A DNA stretch of 64,000 nt, taken from Pseudazoarcus pumilus. Lineage in GTDB: Bacteria; Pseudomonadota; Gammaproteobacteria; Burkholderiales; Rhodocyclaceae. The notes under the pieces are model-generated. The model saw only the letters and a program-made list of their open reading frames with translations. It ran no database searches and had not been told where the DNA came from. The position numbers and the translations under genes were made by a program. Positions 21,765-37,409 of this stretch are shown in pieces. The stretch covers positions 1,612,001 through 1,676,000 of the forward strand of contig NZ_CP025682.1 of assembly GCF_002872475.1 (NCBI RefSeq). Reading direction: 5' to 3'. Every line of letters begins with the position of its first letter. The stretch's first letter is position 1.

Positions 21765-23003
21765 TCAAAGGGAGCGGCACAGCGCGACGATGCGCTCGGC
21801 GCCTTCGATGCATTCGGCCGGCTCGGCCACCAGCGCGATGCGCACGAAGCCGGCACCGGGATTGATGCCACGCGATTCGCGGGCGAGGAAACTGCCCGGC
21901 AGGACCGCCACATTATATTCGGCGACCAGCCGGCGGGCGAACTCGGTGTCGGAGATCGGTGCGCATTTGCGTACATCGGCCCAGAGGTAGAAGCCGGCCT
22001 CGGGCAGTTGCACGTCCAGCCAGGGTGCGAGCATCGGGGTGATGTGGGCGAATTTTTCGCGATACAGGCGACGGTTCTCGGCGACATGTGCCTCGTCGCT
22101 CCACGCCGCGATCGACGCCGCCTGCACGGCCGGACCCATCGCGCAGCCGTGGTAGGTGCGGTAGGCATGGAAGGCGGCGAGCAGTTTCGCGTCACCGGCG
22201 ACGAAGCCTGAACGCAGGCCCGGCACGTTGGAGCGCTTGGACAGGCTGGAGAACATCACGATGTTGGCGAAATCCTTGCGTCCGAGTTCAGCCGCGGCCT
22301 GCAGCGCGCCCACTGGCGGGGCGTCGTCGTCGAAATAGATTTCCGAATAGCACTCGTCCGAGGCGATCACGAAGCCGTATCGGTCGGACAACTCGAACAG
22401 TCGTGCCCATTCGGGCACCGTCATCACACGCCCGGTGGGATTGCCCGGAGAGCACACGTACACCAGTTGCACGTCACGCCACACGGCCTCGGGCAGCGCA
22501 TCGAAATCCGACGCGAAGCCGCTCTCCGGCAAGTTGTTGATGAACACCGCCTCGGCCCCGGCGAGCAGGGCCGCGCCCTCGTAGATCTGGTAGAACGGGT
22601 TCGGGCACAGCACTTTCGCGCCGGCTCGCGTGCCGTCGATGACGCATTGCGCGAAGGCGAACAGCGCTTCGCGCGTACCGGTCACCGGCAACACCTGTCG
22701 CGCAATATCGGGGGCGGGGATTCCATAACGGCGCGCGACCCAGGCGGCGATGGCCGTGCGCAAGGCGTCCGTGCCCTGCGTGGTGGGATAACTCGCCAGG
22801 CCGTCCAGGTTGTCGGCCAACGCCTCGCGGATGAAAGCCGGCGTGGCATGGCGTGGCTCGCCGATGGACAGGCGGATCGGCGCAAGATGCGACGCGGGCG
22901 TGACGCCTTCGAGCAATGTGCGCAGTTTCTCGAACGGGTAAGGGTGGAGGCGTTGTAGATTCGGATTCACGGCAATGGCGGAAGCATTTTGAAAGGCCGT
23001 CAT
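21765..23003 (-). CDS. dapC: N-succinyldiaminopimelate aminotransferase
   Basis: Fold type I PLP aminotransferase, 412 aa, giving N-succinyl-diaminopimelate. The PLP lysine is Lys256 in [24 protein letters not shown] and [10 protein letters not shown] bind the cofactor. Together with dapD and dapE here it completes three consecutive steps of the succinylase pathway. It is the first gene of the minus-strand operon and is divergent from smc, with 82 bases between. Confidence 0.93.
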   Translation of the reverse strand: MTAFQNASAIAVNPNLQRLHPYPFEKLRTLLEGVTPASHLAPIRLSIGEPRHATPAFIREALADNLDGLASYPTTQGTDALRTAIAAWVARRYGIPAPDIARQVLPVTGTREALFAFAQCVIDGTRAGAKVLCPNPFYQIYEGAALLAGAEAVFINNLPESGFASDFDALPEAVWRDVQLVYVCSPGNPTGRVMTVPEWARLFELSDRYGFVIASDECYSEIYFDDDAPPVGALQAAAELGRKDFANIVMFSSLSKRSNVPGLRSGFVAGDAKLLAAFHAYRTYHGCAMGPAVQAASIAAWSDEAHVAENRRLYREKFAHITPMLAPWLDVQLPEAGFYLWADVRKCAPISDTEFARRLVAEYNVAVLPGSFLARESRGINPGAGFVRIALVAEPAECIEGAERIVALCRSL

Positions 23004-23085
23004 CGTGCGGTTCGACGGGCGCGCAATGGTATCATGGCGCGCCAGCCCGGCCCCTCGTCGGCCCTCTTAGACCAGCCGGAAAAAC

Positions 23086-26000
23086 GTGCGCCTGACCAAG
23101 CTGAAACTCGCCGGATTCAAGACCTTCGTCGATCCGACGACGATCATGATGCCGGACAACCTCGTCGGCATCGTCGGCCCGAACGGCTGCGGCAAGTCCA
23201 ATGTCATCGACGCCGTGCGCTGGGTGCTGGGCGAGATGCGCGCCAGCGCGCTGCGTGGCGAATCCATGCAGGACGTCATCTTCAACGGCTCGACCACACG
23301 CAAGCCGGTGCAGCGCGCCAGCGTCGAGCTGGTCTTCGACAACGCCGAAGGCCGCGCGCCCGGCGGCTGGTCGCGCTATGCCGAGATCGCGGTCAAGCGC
23401 GTGCTGGACCGCAGCGGCGAGTCGAGTTACCACATCAACAACACCCAGGTGCGCCGCAAGGACGTGGTCGACCTGTTCCTCGGCACCGGCCTGGGGCCGC
23501 GCGCCTACGCCATCATCGAGCAGGGCATGATCTCGCGCATCATCGAGGCGCGCCCCGAGGACATTCGCGGCTTTCTCGAAGAAGCCGCCGGCGTCACCAA
23601 ATACCGCGAGCGACGCAAGGAAACCGAGGGGCGGCTGTCGGATGCACGCGACAATCTCGCCCGCCTGGACGACATCCGCTCCGAACTGAGCGAGCGTGTC
23701 GAACACCTGCGCGAACAGGCCGAGGTCGCCGCGCGCTATCGCGAACTGCACGCCGCGCACGAGCAGCGCCAGCATCTGCTGTGGCTCTTGAAGCGCGAAC
23801 AGGCGCGTGACGAGCAGGGGCGCCTGGAGGCCGAACTGGCGGACGCGACGCGCAGGCTCGACGCCGACAACGCGCGACTGATCGAGCTCGAAAGCACGGT
23901 CGAGGCCGCGCGCGAACGCCATCACGAAGCCAGCGAGACGACGCAGGCGGCCCAGTCCGAGCTGTTTGCGGCTTCGTCCGAGGCCAGCCGCCTGGAGAGC
24001 GAACTGCGTCATCTCGTCGACACGCAGACACGCATCGAGCGGCGCATCGCGGAACTCGCCGCGGAGGGCGCGGACTGGCAGGCACGCGAGCGCACCAGCC
24101 TCGACGAGCGCGGACGCTGGCAGGACTTGCTCGAGAATGCGGCGCATCGGGCGGCGCAGGCACAGGCGCGGCACGAGGAGGTGGCGGGGCGTCTGCCCGA
24201 GGCGGAGTCGGCTGCCGCCGAAGCTGCCGCCGCCGTGACGAACGCGCGTCGCGATCTGGCCGAGACCGAGAAGACGCAGCGCGTCGAGGAAACCCGGCGG
24301 GCAGGCGCGCGCCGTACGCTCGACACTCTGGCCGCACGGCGTGCGCGCGTCGAACAGGAAAAGGGCGCGATTGCCGGGCCGGATGCGACACGCATCGCAC
24401 GGCTCGAGGCCGAGCTCGCCGAGCTCGACGCGGCGCTCGACGATCTGCGCAATGCCCAGGCCGATGCCCAGGCGCGCTGGCCCGAGGCACAGGCGACGCT
24501 ACGCGCGGCGATCGAGGACGAAAAGCTCGCCCGACTTGCGCATACCGACGCACGTGCCCATCACGATGCGCTGGTCCGGCTACAGCAAGGCGTGCAGGCT
24601 CAGGGCAAACTCGGCGACTGGCTGCGAGAACGCGGGCTCGAAGGGCTGATGCCGCTGTGGCGTGCATTGGATGTCGACGCCGGTTGGGAGAGCGCAGTCG
24701 AATCCGTGTTGCGCGAACGACTGGCCGCACTCACCGGCGACACCGCTGCGGCCGTGCGCGCGCTGCTCGACGCCGCACCGCCCGAATCCCTGGCCGTGGT
24801 CCTGAGCGGCGGCGACGCGTCGACGCCCGAGGCCGCAGTCCTACCGGCAGGAGGCGAGCCGCTCACGCGATATGTACGCAGTAGCGACGCCGCTCTCGCC
24901 GGCGTGCTCGACACCTGGCTCGCAGACTGCTTTGCGGTCGAGTCGGTCGCCGAGCGGATCGAGGATCGGCACATGCTCGCACCACGGGCATGCCTGGTCG
25001 ATCGCGGTGGTCGCATCCTCACCCGCGCGGCTCTGATCCACCACGCGCCGGACGGGCGAACGCATGGCGTCGTCGAGCGCCAGCGCGAGATCGAAATCGC
25101 CGGCGAAGCCCTGATGCCGCTCGAGGAACAGGCCGAGCGTGCACATGCCGCCGTTGCCGAGCGCGAGCAGGCCGCAAGCACACTGCAATCGAGCATCGAG
25201 CAGATGCGCCAGGAATTGCAGCAGTTGCAGCAGCGCCAGCATACAGGCCAGGTCGAGTTGCTCAAGCTGGTGCAGGCGGGCGAGCGCGCCGACGAGCAGC
25301 GGCGCCGTGCCGAACACGATCTGGACGAGATCCGGCGGCTTGCGGCGGCCGAAGCGCTGCTGGTCGAGCAGGCGGACAGCGAGCATGCCCGTCTGGAGGA
25401 ATTGTCCGGGCTGCAACAGGCCGCGCTCGACGCCGCGACCGAGGTCGCGGCAGAGCGCGAGCGCGCCTTGCGCGAACTGCGCATGCTCGAGCAGGGCGCA
25501 GCGCGCGAAGCCCAGGAAGCCGCGTTCTCACAGCGCGAATGCGAGGCGCGCCTCGATGACATCTCGCGCGCACTCACACTCGCAGCAGAGCAGCTCGCGC
25601 GCATCGCCCAGGAGAGCGCCGAGCACGAAGAGACGCTTGCGGCAACCGACCGCAGTCGCAGCGAAGCGGCGCTGCAGCAGGCGCTGGACCTGCGCGAAGG
25701 CCGCGAGCGTGCGCTTGCCGCCTGTCGCGACGCACAGGAAGAGGCCGCGTCCCGCCTGCGCGAGTGCGAGGAAGCGCGACTGGCCATCGAACATTCGGTC
25801 TCGCCGCTGCGCGAGCGCATCGGCGAACTGCGCCTGGCCGTGCAGGCGGCGTCGATTGCGGCGCAGCAGTTCGACGAACGTCTGACCGAAGCGCAAGCCG
25901 ACAGCGAGACCTTGCGCCCACTCCTGACCGATGACCTGCGCGAGACGGCTTTGACGCGTGAAGTCGCGCGACTCGCGCGCGAGATCGAAGCGCTGGGCGC

Positions 26001-26616
26001 CGTCAACCTTGCCGCGCTCGACGAACTGGCGGCATCCGAGCAGCGGCGAGACTATCTCGATGCGCAGTTCGAGGATCTGACCAGCGCGATCACCACGCTG
26101 GAAGATGCGATCCGGCGCATCGACCGCGAAACGCGCGAACAACTGCGCCAGACCTTCGACACGGTCAATGCGCGCTTCGGCGAACTCTTCCCGCAACTGT
26201 TCGGCGGCGGGCGGGCCGAACTGGTGCTCTCCGGCGAGGAGATCCTCGACGCGGGCGTGCAGATCATCGCGCAGCCACCGGGCAAGAAGAACAGCTCCAT
26301 CCATTTGCTGTCGGGTGGAGAGAAGGCATTGACCGCGATCGCGCTGGTGTTCTCGATGTTCCAGCTCAACCCGGCGCCGTTCTGCATGCTTGACGAAGTC
26401 GATGCACCGCTGGACGATGCGAACACCGAACGCTACTGCAACATGGTGCATCGCATGTCGGCGCAGACGCAGTTCATCTTCATCAGCCACAACAAGGTGA
26501 CGATGGAAATCGCACAGCAACTGGTGGGCGTGACCATGCAGGAGCAGGGCGTATCGCGCATCGTCGAGGTCGATATCGAGGAAGCATTGCGCATGGCCGA
26601 GCCGGAACCGGCGTGA
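23086..26616 (+). CDS. smc: Chromosome segregation protein SMC
   Basis: Condensin ATPase for chromosome compaction and segregation, 1176 aa. Walker A GPNGCGKS is at 31-38. Long coiled coils flank a hinge at about 505-660. The ABC signature LSGGE is at 1075-1079 and Walker B CMLDE near 1100. The start is GTG 23086 (MRLTKLKLAGFKTF is the family N-terminus), with a weak GGA upstream. No scpA or scpB partner is in the window. Confidence 0.96.
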   Translation: MRLTKLKLAGFKTFVDPTTIMMPDNLVGIVGPNGCGKSNVIDAVRWVLGEMRASALRGESMQDVIFNGSTTRKPVQRASVELVFDNAEGRAPGGWSRYAEIAVKRVLDRSGESSYHINNTQVRRKDVVDLFLGTGLGPRAYAIIEQGMISRIIEARPEDIRGFLEEAAGVTKYRERRKETEGRLSDARDNLARLDDIRSELSERVEHLREQAEVAARYRELHAAHEQRQHLLWLLKREQARDEQGRLEAELADATRRLDADNARLIELESTVEAARERHHEASETTQAAQSELFAASSEASRLESELRHLVDTQTRIERRIAELAAEGADWQARERTSLDERGRWQDLLENAAHRAAQAQARHEEVAGRLPEAESAAAEAAAAVTNARRDLAETEKTQRVEETRRAGARRTLDTLAARRARVEQEKGAIAGPDATRIARLEAELAELDAALDDLRNAQADAQARWPEAQATLRAAIEDEKLARLAHTDARAHHDALVRLQQGVQAQGKLGDWLRERGLEGLMPLWRALDVDAGWESAVESVLRERLAALTGDTAAAVRALLDAAPPESLAVVLSGGDASTPEAAVLPAGGEPLTRYVRSSDAALAGVLDTWLADCFAVESVAERIEDRHMLAPRACLVDRGGRILTRAALIHHAPDGRTHGVVERQREIEIAGEALMPLEEQAERAHAAVAEREQAASTLQSSIEQMRQELQQLQQRQHTGQVELLKLVQAGERADEQRRRAEHDLDEIRRLAAAEALLVEQADSEHARLEELSGLQQAALDAATEVAAERERALRELRMLEQGAAREAQEAAFSQRECEARLDDISRALTLAAEQLARIAQESAEHEETLAATDRSRSEAALQQALDLREGRERALAACRDAQEEAASRLRECEEARLAIEHSVSPLRERIGELRLAVQAASIAAQQFDERLTEAQADSETLRPLLTDDLRETALTREVARLAREIEALGAVNLAALDELAASEQRRDYLDAQFEDLTSAITTLEDAIRRIDRETREQLRQTFDTVNARFGELFPQLFGGGRAELVLSGEEILDAGVQIIAQPPGKKNSSIHLLSGGEKALTAIALVFSMFQLNPAPFCMLDEVDAPLDDANTERYCNMVHRMSAQTQFIFISHNKVTMEIAQQLVGVTMQEQGVSRIVEVDIEEALRMAEPEPA

Positions 26617-26694
26617 AGCACACGCGCGGACATGCGATGATCGGGTCTGACAACGGCTTGGCGGTGGTCGCCGGGCCCCGGGACGGGAACAACG

Positions 26695-30763
<4,069 letters not shown>

Positions 30764-30783
30764 AGCGATCTTGTGCACGGCAC

Positions 30784-30812
30784 AAAAAGAGACGGCGCCC
30801 GCGGGCGCCGTC
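30784..30812 (-). terminator. Terminator of typA (minus strand)
   Basis: A 10-bp inverted repeat GACGGCGCCC/GGGCGCCGTC (30791-30812) followed on the minus strand by TCTTTTTG. On the plus strand no T run follows, so it mainly serves typA. The hairpin core is the same as at 17525. Confidence 0.8.
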
Positions 30813-30821
30813 CTTGCTTCA

Positions 30822-32636
<1,815 letters not shown>

Positions 32637-32666
32637 GAGAACCTGCAAATATTTGAAAAACCAACG

Positions 32667-32672
32667 ATTCTA
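32667..32672 (-). promoter_or_regulatory. Candidate -10 element for typA
   Basis: TAGAAT on the minus strand, 30 bases before the typA ATG, in the AT-richer typA/phosphorylase gap. No clear -35. Confidence 0.45.
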
Positions 32673-32744
32673 GCACGGCAAGCTTGTGTTCCGAGGGCCT
32701 TTTTTTCGATCCACGCGTAACGAAGGCACATCCCGCGCCCATGC

Positions 32745-32750
32745 TAGAAT
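32745..32750 (+). promoter_or_regulatory. Candidate -10 element for the phosphorylase gene
   Basis: TAGAAT on the plus strand, 26 bases before ATG 32777 and preceding its GAGGAG ribosome site. No clear -35. Confidence 0.45.
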
Positions 32751-32776
32751 CGCCGCCGTTTCCGAGGAGTTCCGCA

Positions 32777-33511
32777 ATGCTAGCAATCATCGGTGGCAGC
32801 GGTCTGTCGCGCCTTTCGACGCTGGACATCGTGCGCCGCGAAGTCTTCCGCACGCCCTACGGCGAACCCTCCGGGCCGATCGTGTTCGGACGCCTGTGCG
32901 AAGGGCCGGTGATGTTCCTCGCGCGTCATGGGTTCGGTCACACCATCCCGCCGCACATGGTCAACTACCGCGCCAACCTGTGGGCGCTGCGCGAGGCCGG
33001 CGCCAGCGGCGTGCTCTCGGTCGCCTCGGTGGGCGGCATCCGTGCCGACCTGGTTCCCGGCTCGCTGGTCGTGCCGCACCAGATCCTCGACTACACCTGG
33101 GGACGCTTGCACACCTTCTTCGACCGCAACGACGAGGCGGTGCATCACATCGATTTCACCCACCCGTACGACGAAGCGCTGCGTCGGCGCATCCTCGCCT
33201 GTGCCGAGCGGGCCGGCGAACCGATGCGCGATGGCGCCGTGTATGCCGCCACCCAGGGTCCGCGCCTCGAAACGGCTGCCGAAATCGACCGCCTCGAGCG
33301 CGACGGGGCCGACGTGGTGGGCATGACGGGCATGCCCGAGGCCGCGCTCGCGCGCGAGATTCAGCTGCCGTATGCGGCGATCAACGTGGTCGCCAATTAC
33401 GGTGCGGGTCGCGGCGACAGCGCCGGCGGCATCGCCTTCGAATCCATCGAGGACGTGCTGCATGACGCGATGGCGCGCGTGCGCAAGGTACTCGAGCACA
33501 TCTGCGCCTGA
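32777..33511 (+). CDS. S-methyl-5'-thioinosine phosphorylase (MTAP/PNP family)
   Basis: Purine nucleoside phosphorylase of 244 aa in the methylthioadenosine salvage group. Length and segments such as PPHMVNYRANLWALREAG and MTGMPEAALARE match P. aeruginosa PA3004, a methylthioinosine phosphorylase, as I recall it. The adenine-selecting aspartates of human MTAP (TDYD) align with ANYG here, which favours a 6-oxopurine substrate. That reading is an inference from family knowledge. The start MLAIIGGSG is supported by GAGGAG 13 bases upstream. It is monocistronic and converges on egtD. Confidence 0.85.
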   Translation: MLAIIGGSGLSRLSTLDIVRREVFRTPYGEPSGPIVFGRLCEGPVMFLARHGFGHTIPPHMVNYRANLWALREAGASGVLSVASVGGIRADLVPGSLVVPHQILDYTWGRLHTFFDRNDEAVHHIDFTHPYDEALRRRILACAERAGEPMRDGAVYAATQGPRLETAAEIDRLERDGADVVGMTGMPEAALAREIQLPYAAINVVANYGAGRGDSAGGIAFESIEDVLHDAMARVRKVLEHICA

Positions 33512-33521
33512 GAGCCGCGAC

Positions 33522-34478
33522 TCAGCAGCGGGCCAGCGCGAGCGCGAAACCGTCGTCGCGGTTTTCCCAGCAGTCCTGCGCGACGAAACCGGCTTGCCCG
33601 AGCAGCGCGAACACGCTCTCGCGAGTGTACTTGTGCGCACTCTCGATCCAGATCGGCTCGCCTGTGCCCAGCGCCAGTTCAAGCCCGGCCGCGGGAATGC
33701 GCACGGTCTGCATCCTGCGACTCACCAGCCAGGCTTCGACGCGTGCGGCATCGGCATTCCAGCGCACGCGGTAGTCGAAGCCGGCGAGGTCGAAATCCCC
33801 ACCGAGTTCTCGGTTGATGCGCAGCAACAGATTGCGGTCGAAGGCGGCCGTCACGCCCAACGGGTCGTCGTAGGCGAGCAGCATGTCGCGTTCGTCCTTG
33901 ATCAGGTCGGCGCCGAGCAGCACGCGATCGCCGGGACGCATCGCAGCACGCATGCTGCGCAGCATCGTCAGCGCGCCGGGGCGGTCGAAGTTGCCGATGT
34001 TCGAGCCGAGCATCAGCACCAGTTTCGGCCCGGAGCCTGACTCCAGCGCTGCCAGGCCGGCATCGTAGCTCGCCTCGTGGCGGACGACGGCAAGGCCGGG
34101 CAGGGCGGCCAGTCGCGCCTCGGCGGCATCCAGTGCGGCAGCGGATACGTCGATCAGATGTACGTCCAGCGGCTCACCATTGTCACCACGCGCACCCAGC
34201 AGACAGGCGAGTTTCGCGCCGTTGCCCGGCCCCAGTTCCACGACCGAGCGCAATGGCGCACATGCCGCAAGAATGTCCGGGCCGTGCCGTTCGAGCAGGG
34301 CGCTCTCGGCACGCGTGAGACGGTACCAGGGCAGGGCGCAGATCGCTTCGAACAGGGCCGAGCCGAGCGTGTCGTAGAGATAGCGCGATGGCAGATGCCG
34401 TGGCGATTCGCTCAAGCTGGCACGGATATCCCGCGCGAAGGCGGCGACCTCGGCGTCGGGGGACGTTCGCGCGTTCAT
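33522..34478 (-). CDS. egtD: L-histidine N(alpha)-methyltransferase EgtD
   Basis: Trimethylates histidine to hercynine, the first step of ergothioneine synthesis, 318 aa. The SAM loop VVELGPGNGAKL is near 83-94; the family markers PSRYLYDTLGSALFEAI, MLGSNIGNF and AYDDPLGVTAAFDRN are all present. The ATG at 34478 overlaps the egtB stop (ATGA), so the pair is coupled. No egtA, egtC or egtE lies in the window. Confidence 0.93.
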   Translation of the reverse strand: MNARTSPDAEVAAFARDIRASLSESPRHLPSRYLYDTLGSALFEAICALPWYRLTRAESALLERHGPDILAACAPLRSVVELGPGNGAKLACLLGARGDNGEPLDVHLIDVSAAALDAAEARLAALPGLAVVRHEASYDAGLAALESGSGPKLVLMLGSNIGNFDRPGALTMLRSMRAAMRPGDRVLLGADLIKDERDMLLAYDDPLGVTAAFDRNLLLRINRELGGDFDLAGFDYRVRWNADAARVEAWLVSRRMQTVRIPAAGLELALGTGEPIWIESAHKYTRESVFALLGQAGFVAQDCWENRDDGFALALARC

Positions 34479-35809
34479 CGGCCGGCTCCGCCCACACAGC
34501 GAAAACCGGCGAACACATACGGATAGCGCGGGCGGAACCAGTTGCGAAACGACGGCCGAAGCAGTTCGACCACGGTCGCTGGCGAAGCGCCCTTCATGAC
34601 ATAGTGCTGACCGTCGAAGAAGTCCGCCGAATACTCCGGGTACTCGGGCATCGGCACGAAACCGGGGAAGGGGGCGAATGGCGTGGCGGTCCATTCCCAG
34701 CCGTTACCGACGAGATCCTCGACGCCCCAGGCGCTCGCCCCGTCCGGATGGCTGCCGGATGGTTGCGGGTCGTAGCTTTTGAAACCGAAGTTGCCATGAT
34801 GTTCTTGTGGCGCTTCTTCCCCCCAGGGAAAGCGTCGTTGCGGCCCGTCGGGATCGCCCAGCGCCGCGCGCTGGTATTGCCCCTCGGTGGGCAAGGCCAT
34901 GCCGCGCCAACGCGCGTAGGCGCTGGCTTCGGCGTGAGTGACCCACACCGGCCAGGCCGGCGGCAACGCAACCGGGCCGAACATGCCACGCCACGACCAC
35001 GCCTGGCCGTCGCGCTGCCAGAAATGCGGATGTTCGATAGCGTGCTCGCGCAGCCACGCCCAGTCCTCTGACTTCCACCAGCGTTGGTCCCGATAGCCGC
35101 CAGCCTCGACGAATTCGAGGTATTCGGCATTGGTGACCTTGTGTCGCTGAATGCGGAAGGCGGGCACGTGCTCGGCATGGGTCGGCAGTTCGTTGTCCCA
35201 GGCGAACGGCAGTTCGTCGCGCGCCACACCCAGCTGCGCACGTCCGACGGGTACTTCGACCATCGCCTGCTGCGGCGGTGCGCCGCCGATGTCGGGAGCG
35301 TAACCGTCCGGCGGACGCTTGTCCTCGAAGGGCAAGGCATGCCACAGATACATCAGCGTCTCGTGGTGCATGGTCTCGTGCTCGAGGATGCGATGCACCA
35401 CCTCCAGCGGCCCGTCCGGATCGTCCAGTACGCGCTCGATGGCCGCGCGCACGCGACGGTCGGCCTCGTCACGGAAGGCGGCAACGTCCGCCCGGTCCGG
35501 CCATTCGTCGGCCTCGTTGCCGCGCGCCTTCGCGCCGGTCGTCGATTCGTGTGGATCGATGCCGCGTGCGAACAGGTGTTCCAGCGACTCGTCGATCGCA
35601 GCTCCGCCCAGAACCTTGCGAACCAGTTGTGCATGACTGAAGGCCGGCACATGGCCTTCGTAGAACACCAGCGGATTGCGCAAGGGAATCGGGCGTCCGA
35701 AGTAGGCGTCGTCGGGTAAGGTAGCGTAGAGCGCTTGCATGCGGCGACGGTTGCGGTCGAACTGCTCGAGCAGTTGCGGGCCGATGCGGAACTCGGTGCG
35801 GGCATTCAT
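34475..35809 (-). CDS. egtB: Ergothioneine sulfoxide synthase EgtB
   Basis: Nonheme-iron enzyme that joins a thiol donor to hercynine and forms the sulfoxide, 444 aa. The N-terminal DinB_2 domain (about 10-165) carries the iron ligands His53 and His144/His148. The C-terminal FGE-sulfatase domain (185-444) has TNAEYLEFVEAGGY, VGNGWEWT and KGAS. Whether cysteine or gamma-glutamylcysteine is the donor cannot be read here. The selenoneine synthase SenA is a relative, but coupling to egtD favours EgtB. The promoter is probably the AT-rich stretch upstream. Confidence 0.92.
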   Translation of the reverse strand: MNARTEFRIGPQLLEQFDRNRRRMQALYATLPDDAYFGRPIPLRNPLVFYEGHVPAFSHAQLVRKVLGGAAIDESLEHLFARGIDPHESTTGAKARGNEADEWPDRADVAAFRDEADRRVRAAIERVLDDPDGPLEVVHRILEHETMHHETLMYLWHALPFEDKRPPDGYAPDIGGAPPQQAMVEVPVGRAQLGVARDELPFAWDNELPTHAEHVPAFRIQRHKVTNAEYLEFVEAGGYRDQRWWKSEDWAWLREHAIEHPHFWQRDGQAWSWRGMFGPVALPPAWPVWVTHAEASAYARWRGMALPTEGQYQRAALGDPDGPQRRFPWGEEAPQEHHGNFGFKSYDPQPSGSHPDGASAWGVEDLVGNGWEWTATPFAPFPGFVPMPEYPEYSADFFDGQHYVMKGASPATVVELLRPSFRNWFRPRYPYVFAGFRCVGGAGR

Positions 35810-35954
35810 GCGGCAGTACCTCCTGGCCGTGACGGTCGGCGACGACCGGCTGGTTGCGATGGCTGCAACGCTACGTGTCCAATGTTGCCCGTTGTCGCGG
35901 CGGTGCGCCAGTTCTGGAACCGCGGAACACGTGCCGATGGCAGATCGTTTTCAT

Positions 35955-36012
35955 CGCTAAACCGCGATAATTTGTATTATGTAAACTACGATAAAAGCAG
36001 ACATACGATACA
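35955..36012 (-). promoter_or_regulatory. AT-rich promoter/operator region of egtB-egtD
   Basis: The 216-base gap between radA and egtB contains a strikingly AT-rich stretch. It includes the inverted repeat ATAAT-TTGT-ATTAT (35967-35980), with CGATAA copies on both sides. On the minus strand TTTATC, 17 bases, AATTAT could be a promoter. I cannot name the regulator. The remainder of the gap shows nothing. Confidence 0.4.
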
Positions 36013-36026
36013 GCTTGGCCAGCCCC

Positions 36027-37409
36027 CTATTTCATCTCTTCCAGTTCGCGTGCGCGCTCGATCGCTTCATCGACGCGGTCGACAGCGATCACCTCGATTC
36101 CACGCAGCGCCCGCTTGGGTGCATTCGCCTTGGGGATGATGGCCGTCGTGAATCCGAGCTTGGCCGCCTCGCGCAGGCGTTCCTGTCCGCGCGGCGCTGG
36201 CCGGATCTCGCCGGACAAGCCGATTTCGCCAAACGCCGCGAGCCGTCGCGGCAAGGCGCGGCTGCACAGCGACGAGACGATGGCGAGCACCACGGCCAGG
36301 TCGGCCGCCGGCTCGGCGATGCGCACGCCACCGACCGCGTTGACGAACACGTCCTGGTCGAAGCATGCGACGCCGGCGTGGCGGTGCAGCACGGCGAGCA
36401 GCATCGCCAGGCGGTTCTGTTCGAGGCCGACCGTGAGCCTGCGCGGATTGGGGCTGTGCGCGGAATCGACCAAGGCCTGGATCTCGACGAGCAGCGGACG
36501 CGTGCCCTCCTGCGTCACCAGCACGCAGCTTCCGGGCACCTGTCGCTCGTGCTGCGACAGGAAGATCGCCGATGGATTGCTGACCTCGCGCAGGCCGCGG
36601 TCGGTCATCGCGAACACGCCCAGTTCATTGACTGCGCCGAAGCGGTTCTTGATCGCGCGCACCAGGCGAAAGCTCGAGTGCGTGTCGCCCTCGAAGTACA
36701 GCACGGTATCGACGATGTGCTCGAGCACGCGCGGACCGGCCAGCGCCCCGTCCTTGGTGACGTGGCCGACAAGCACCAGCGAGCAACCGCGTGTCTTGGC
36801 GAAACGCGTGAGTTGGGCCGCGCATTCACGAACCTGGGCGACGGAACCGGGCGCGGACTGCAGCGCATCCGAATACAGCGTCTGGATCGAATCGATTACG
36901 GCGATGCGTGGGCGCTCGCGTTCGAGCGTGGCAAGAATGGATTCGAGCCGGATCTCGGGCAACAGATCGAGCGCAGTTGCCTCCAGTTGCAGTCGACGTG
37001 CGCGCAAGGCGACCTGCTCGCCCGACTCCTCGCCACTGACGTAAATCGCCGGATTCGAGTCCGCAAGCGCGCAAAGCGCCTGCAGCAGCAGCGTCGACTT
37101 GCCGATGCCCGGGTCGCCGCCGATGAGTACCACGCCACCGGCGACCAGACCGCCTCCCAGCACGCGATCGAACTCGCCGATTCCGGTCGGAATGCGCGGC
37201 TCTTCACGTGCCTCCAGACTTGCCAGCGAAGTCAGTTCGGACGACGCCCCACCGGCCAGCGAGGCGAAGCGCCCTGCCCCAGGTCCGGAGGGTTCCGCCG
37301 GCATTTCGGAAAGCGTATTCCACGCCTTGCACTGCGGACACTGACCCTGCCATTGCGGCGTGCGAGCACCGCAATCCGAGCAGACGAAACTGCTGCGTGC
37401 GCGCGCCAT
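36027..37409 (-). CDS. radA: DNA repair protein RadA
   Basis: Recombination helicase-like ATPase that promotes branch migration, 460 aa. The zinc finger is Cys10, Cys13, Cys24, Cys27. Walker A GGDPGIGKST is at 97-106 and the RadA hallmark KNRFG at 254-258. A Lon-protease-like C-terminal domain follows. ATG 37409 shares one base with the LysR stop (TGATG); an upstream frame is not needed. Confidence 0.97.
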   Translation of the reverse strand: MARARSSFVCSDCGARTPQWQGQCPQCKAWNTLSEMPAEPSGPGAGRFASLAGGASSELTSLASLEAREEPRIPTGIGEFDRVLGGGLVAGGVVLIGGDPGIGKSTLLLQALCALADSNPAIYVSGEESGEQVALRARRLQLEATALDLLPEIRLESILATLERERPRIAVIDSIQTLYSDALQSAPGSVAQVRECAAQLTRFAKTRGCSLVLVGHVTKDGALAGPRVLEHIVDTVLYFEGDTHSSFRLVRAIKNRFGAVNELGVFAMTDRGLREVSNPSAIFLSQHERQVPGSCVLVTQEGTRPLLVEIQALVDSAHSPNPRRLTVGLEQNRLAMLLAVLHRHAGVACFDQDVFVNAVGGVRIAEPAADLAVVLAIVSSLCSRALPRRLAAFGEIGLSGEIRPAPRGQERLREAAKLGFTTAIIPKANAPKRALRGIEVIAVDRVDEAIERARELEEMK

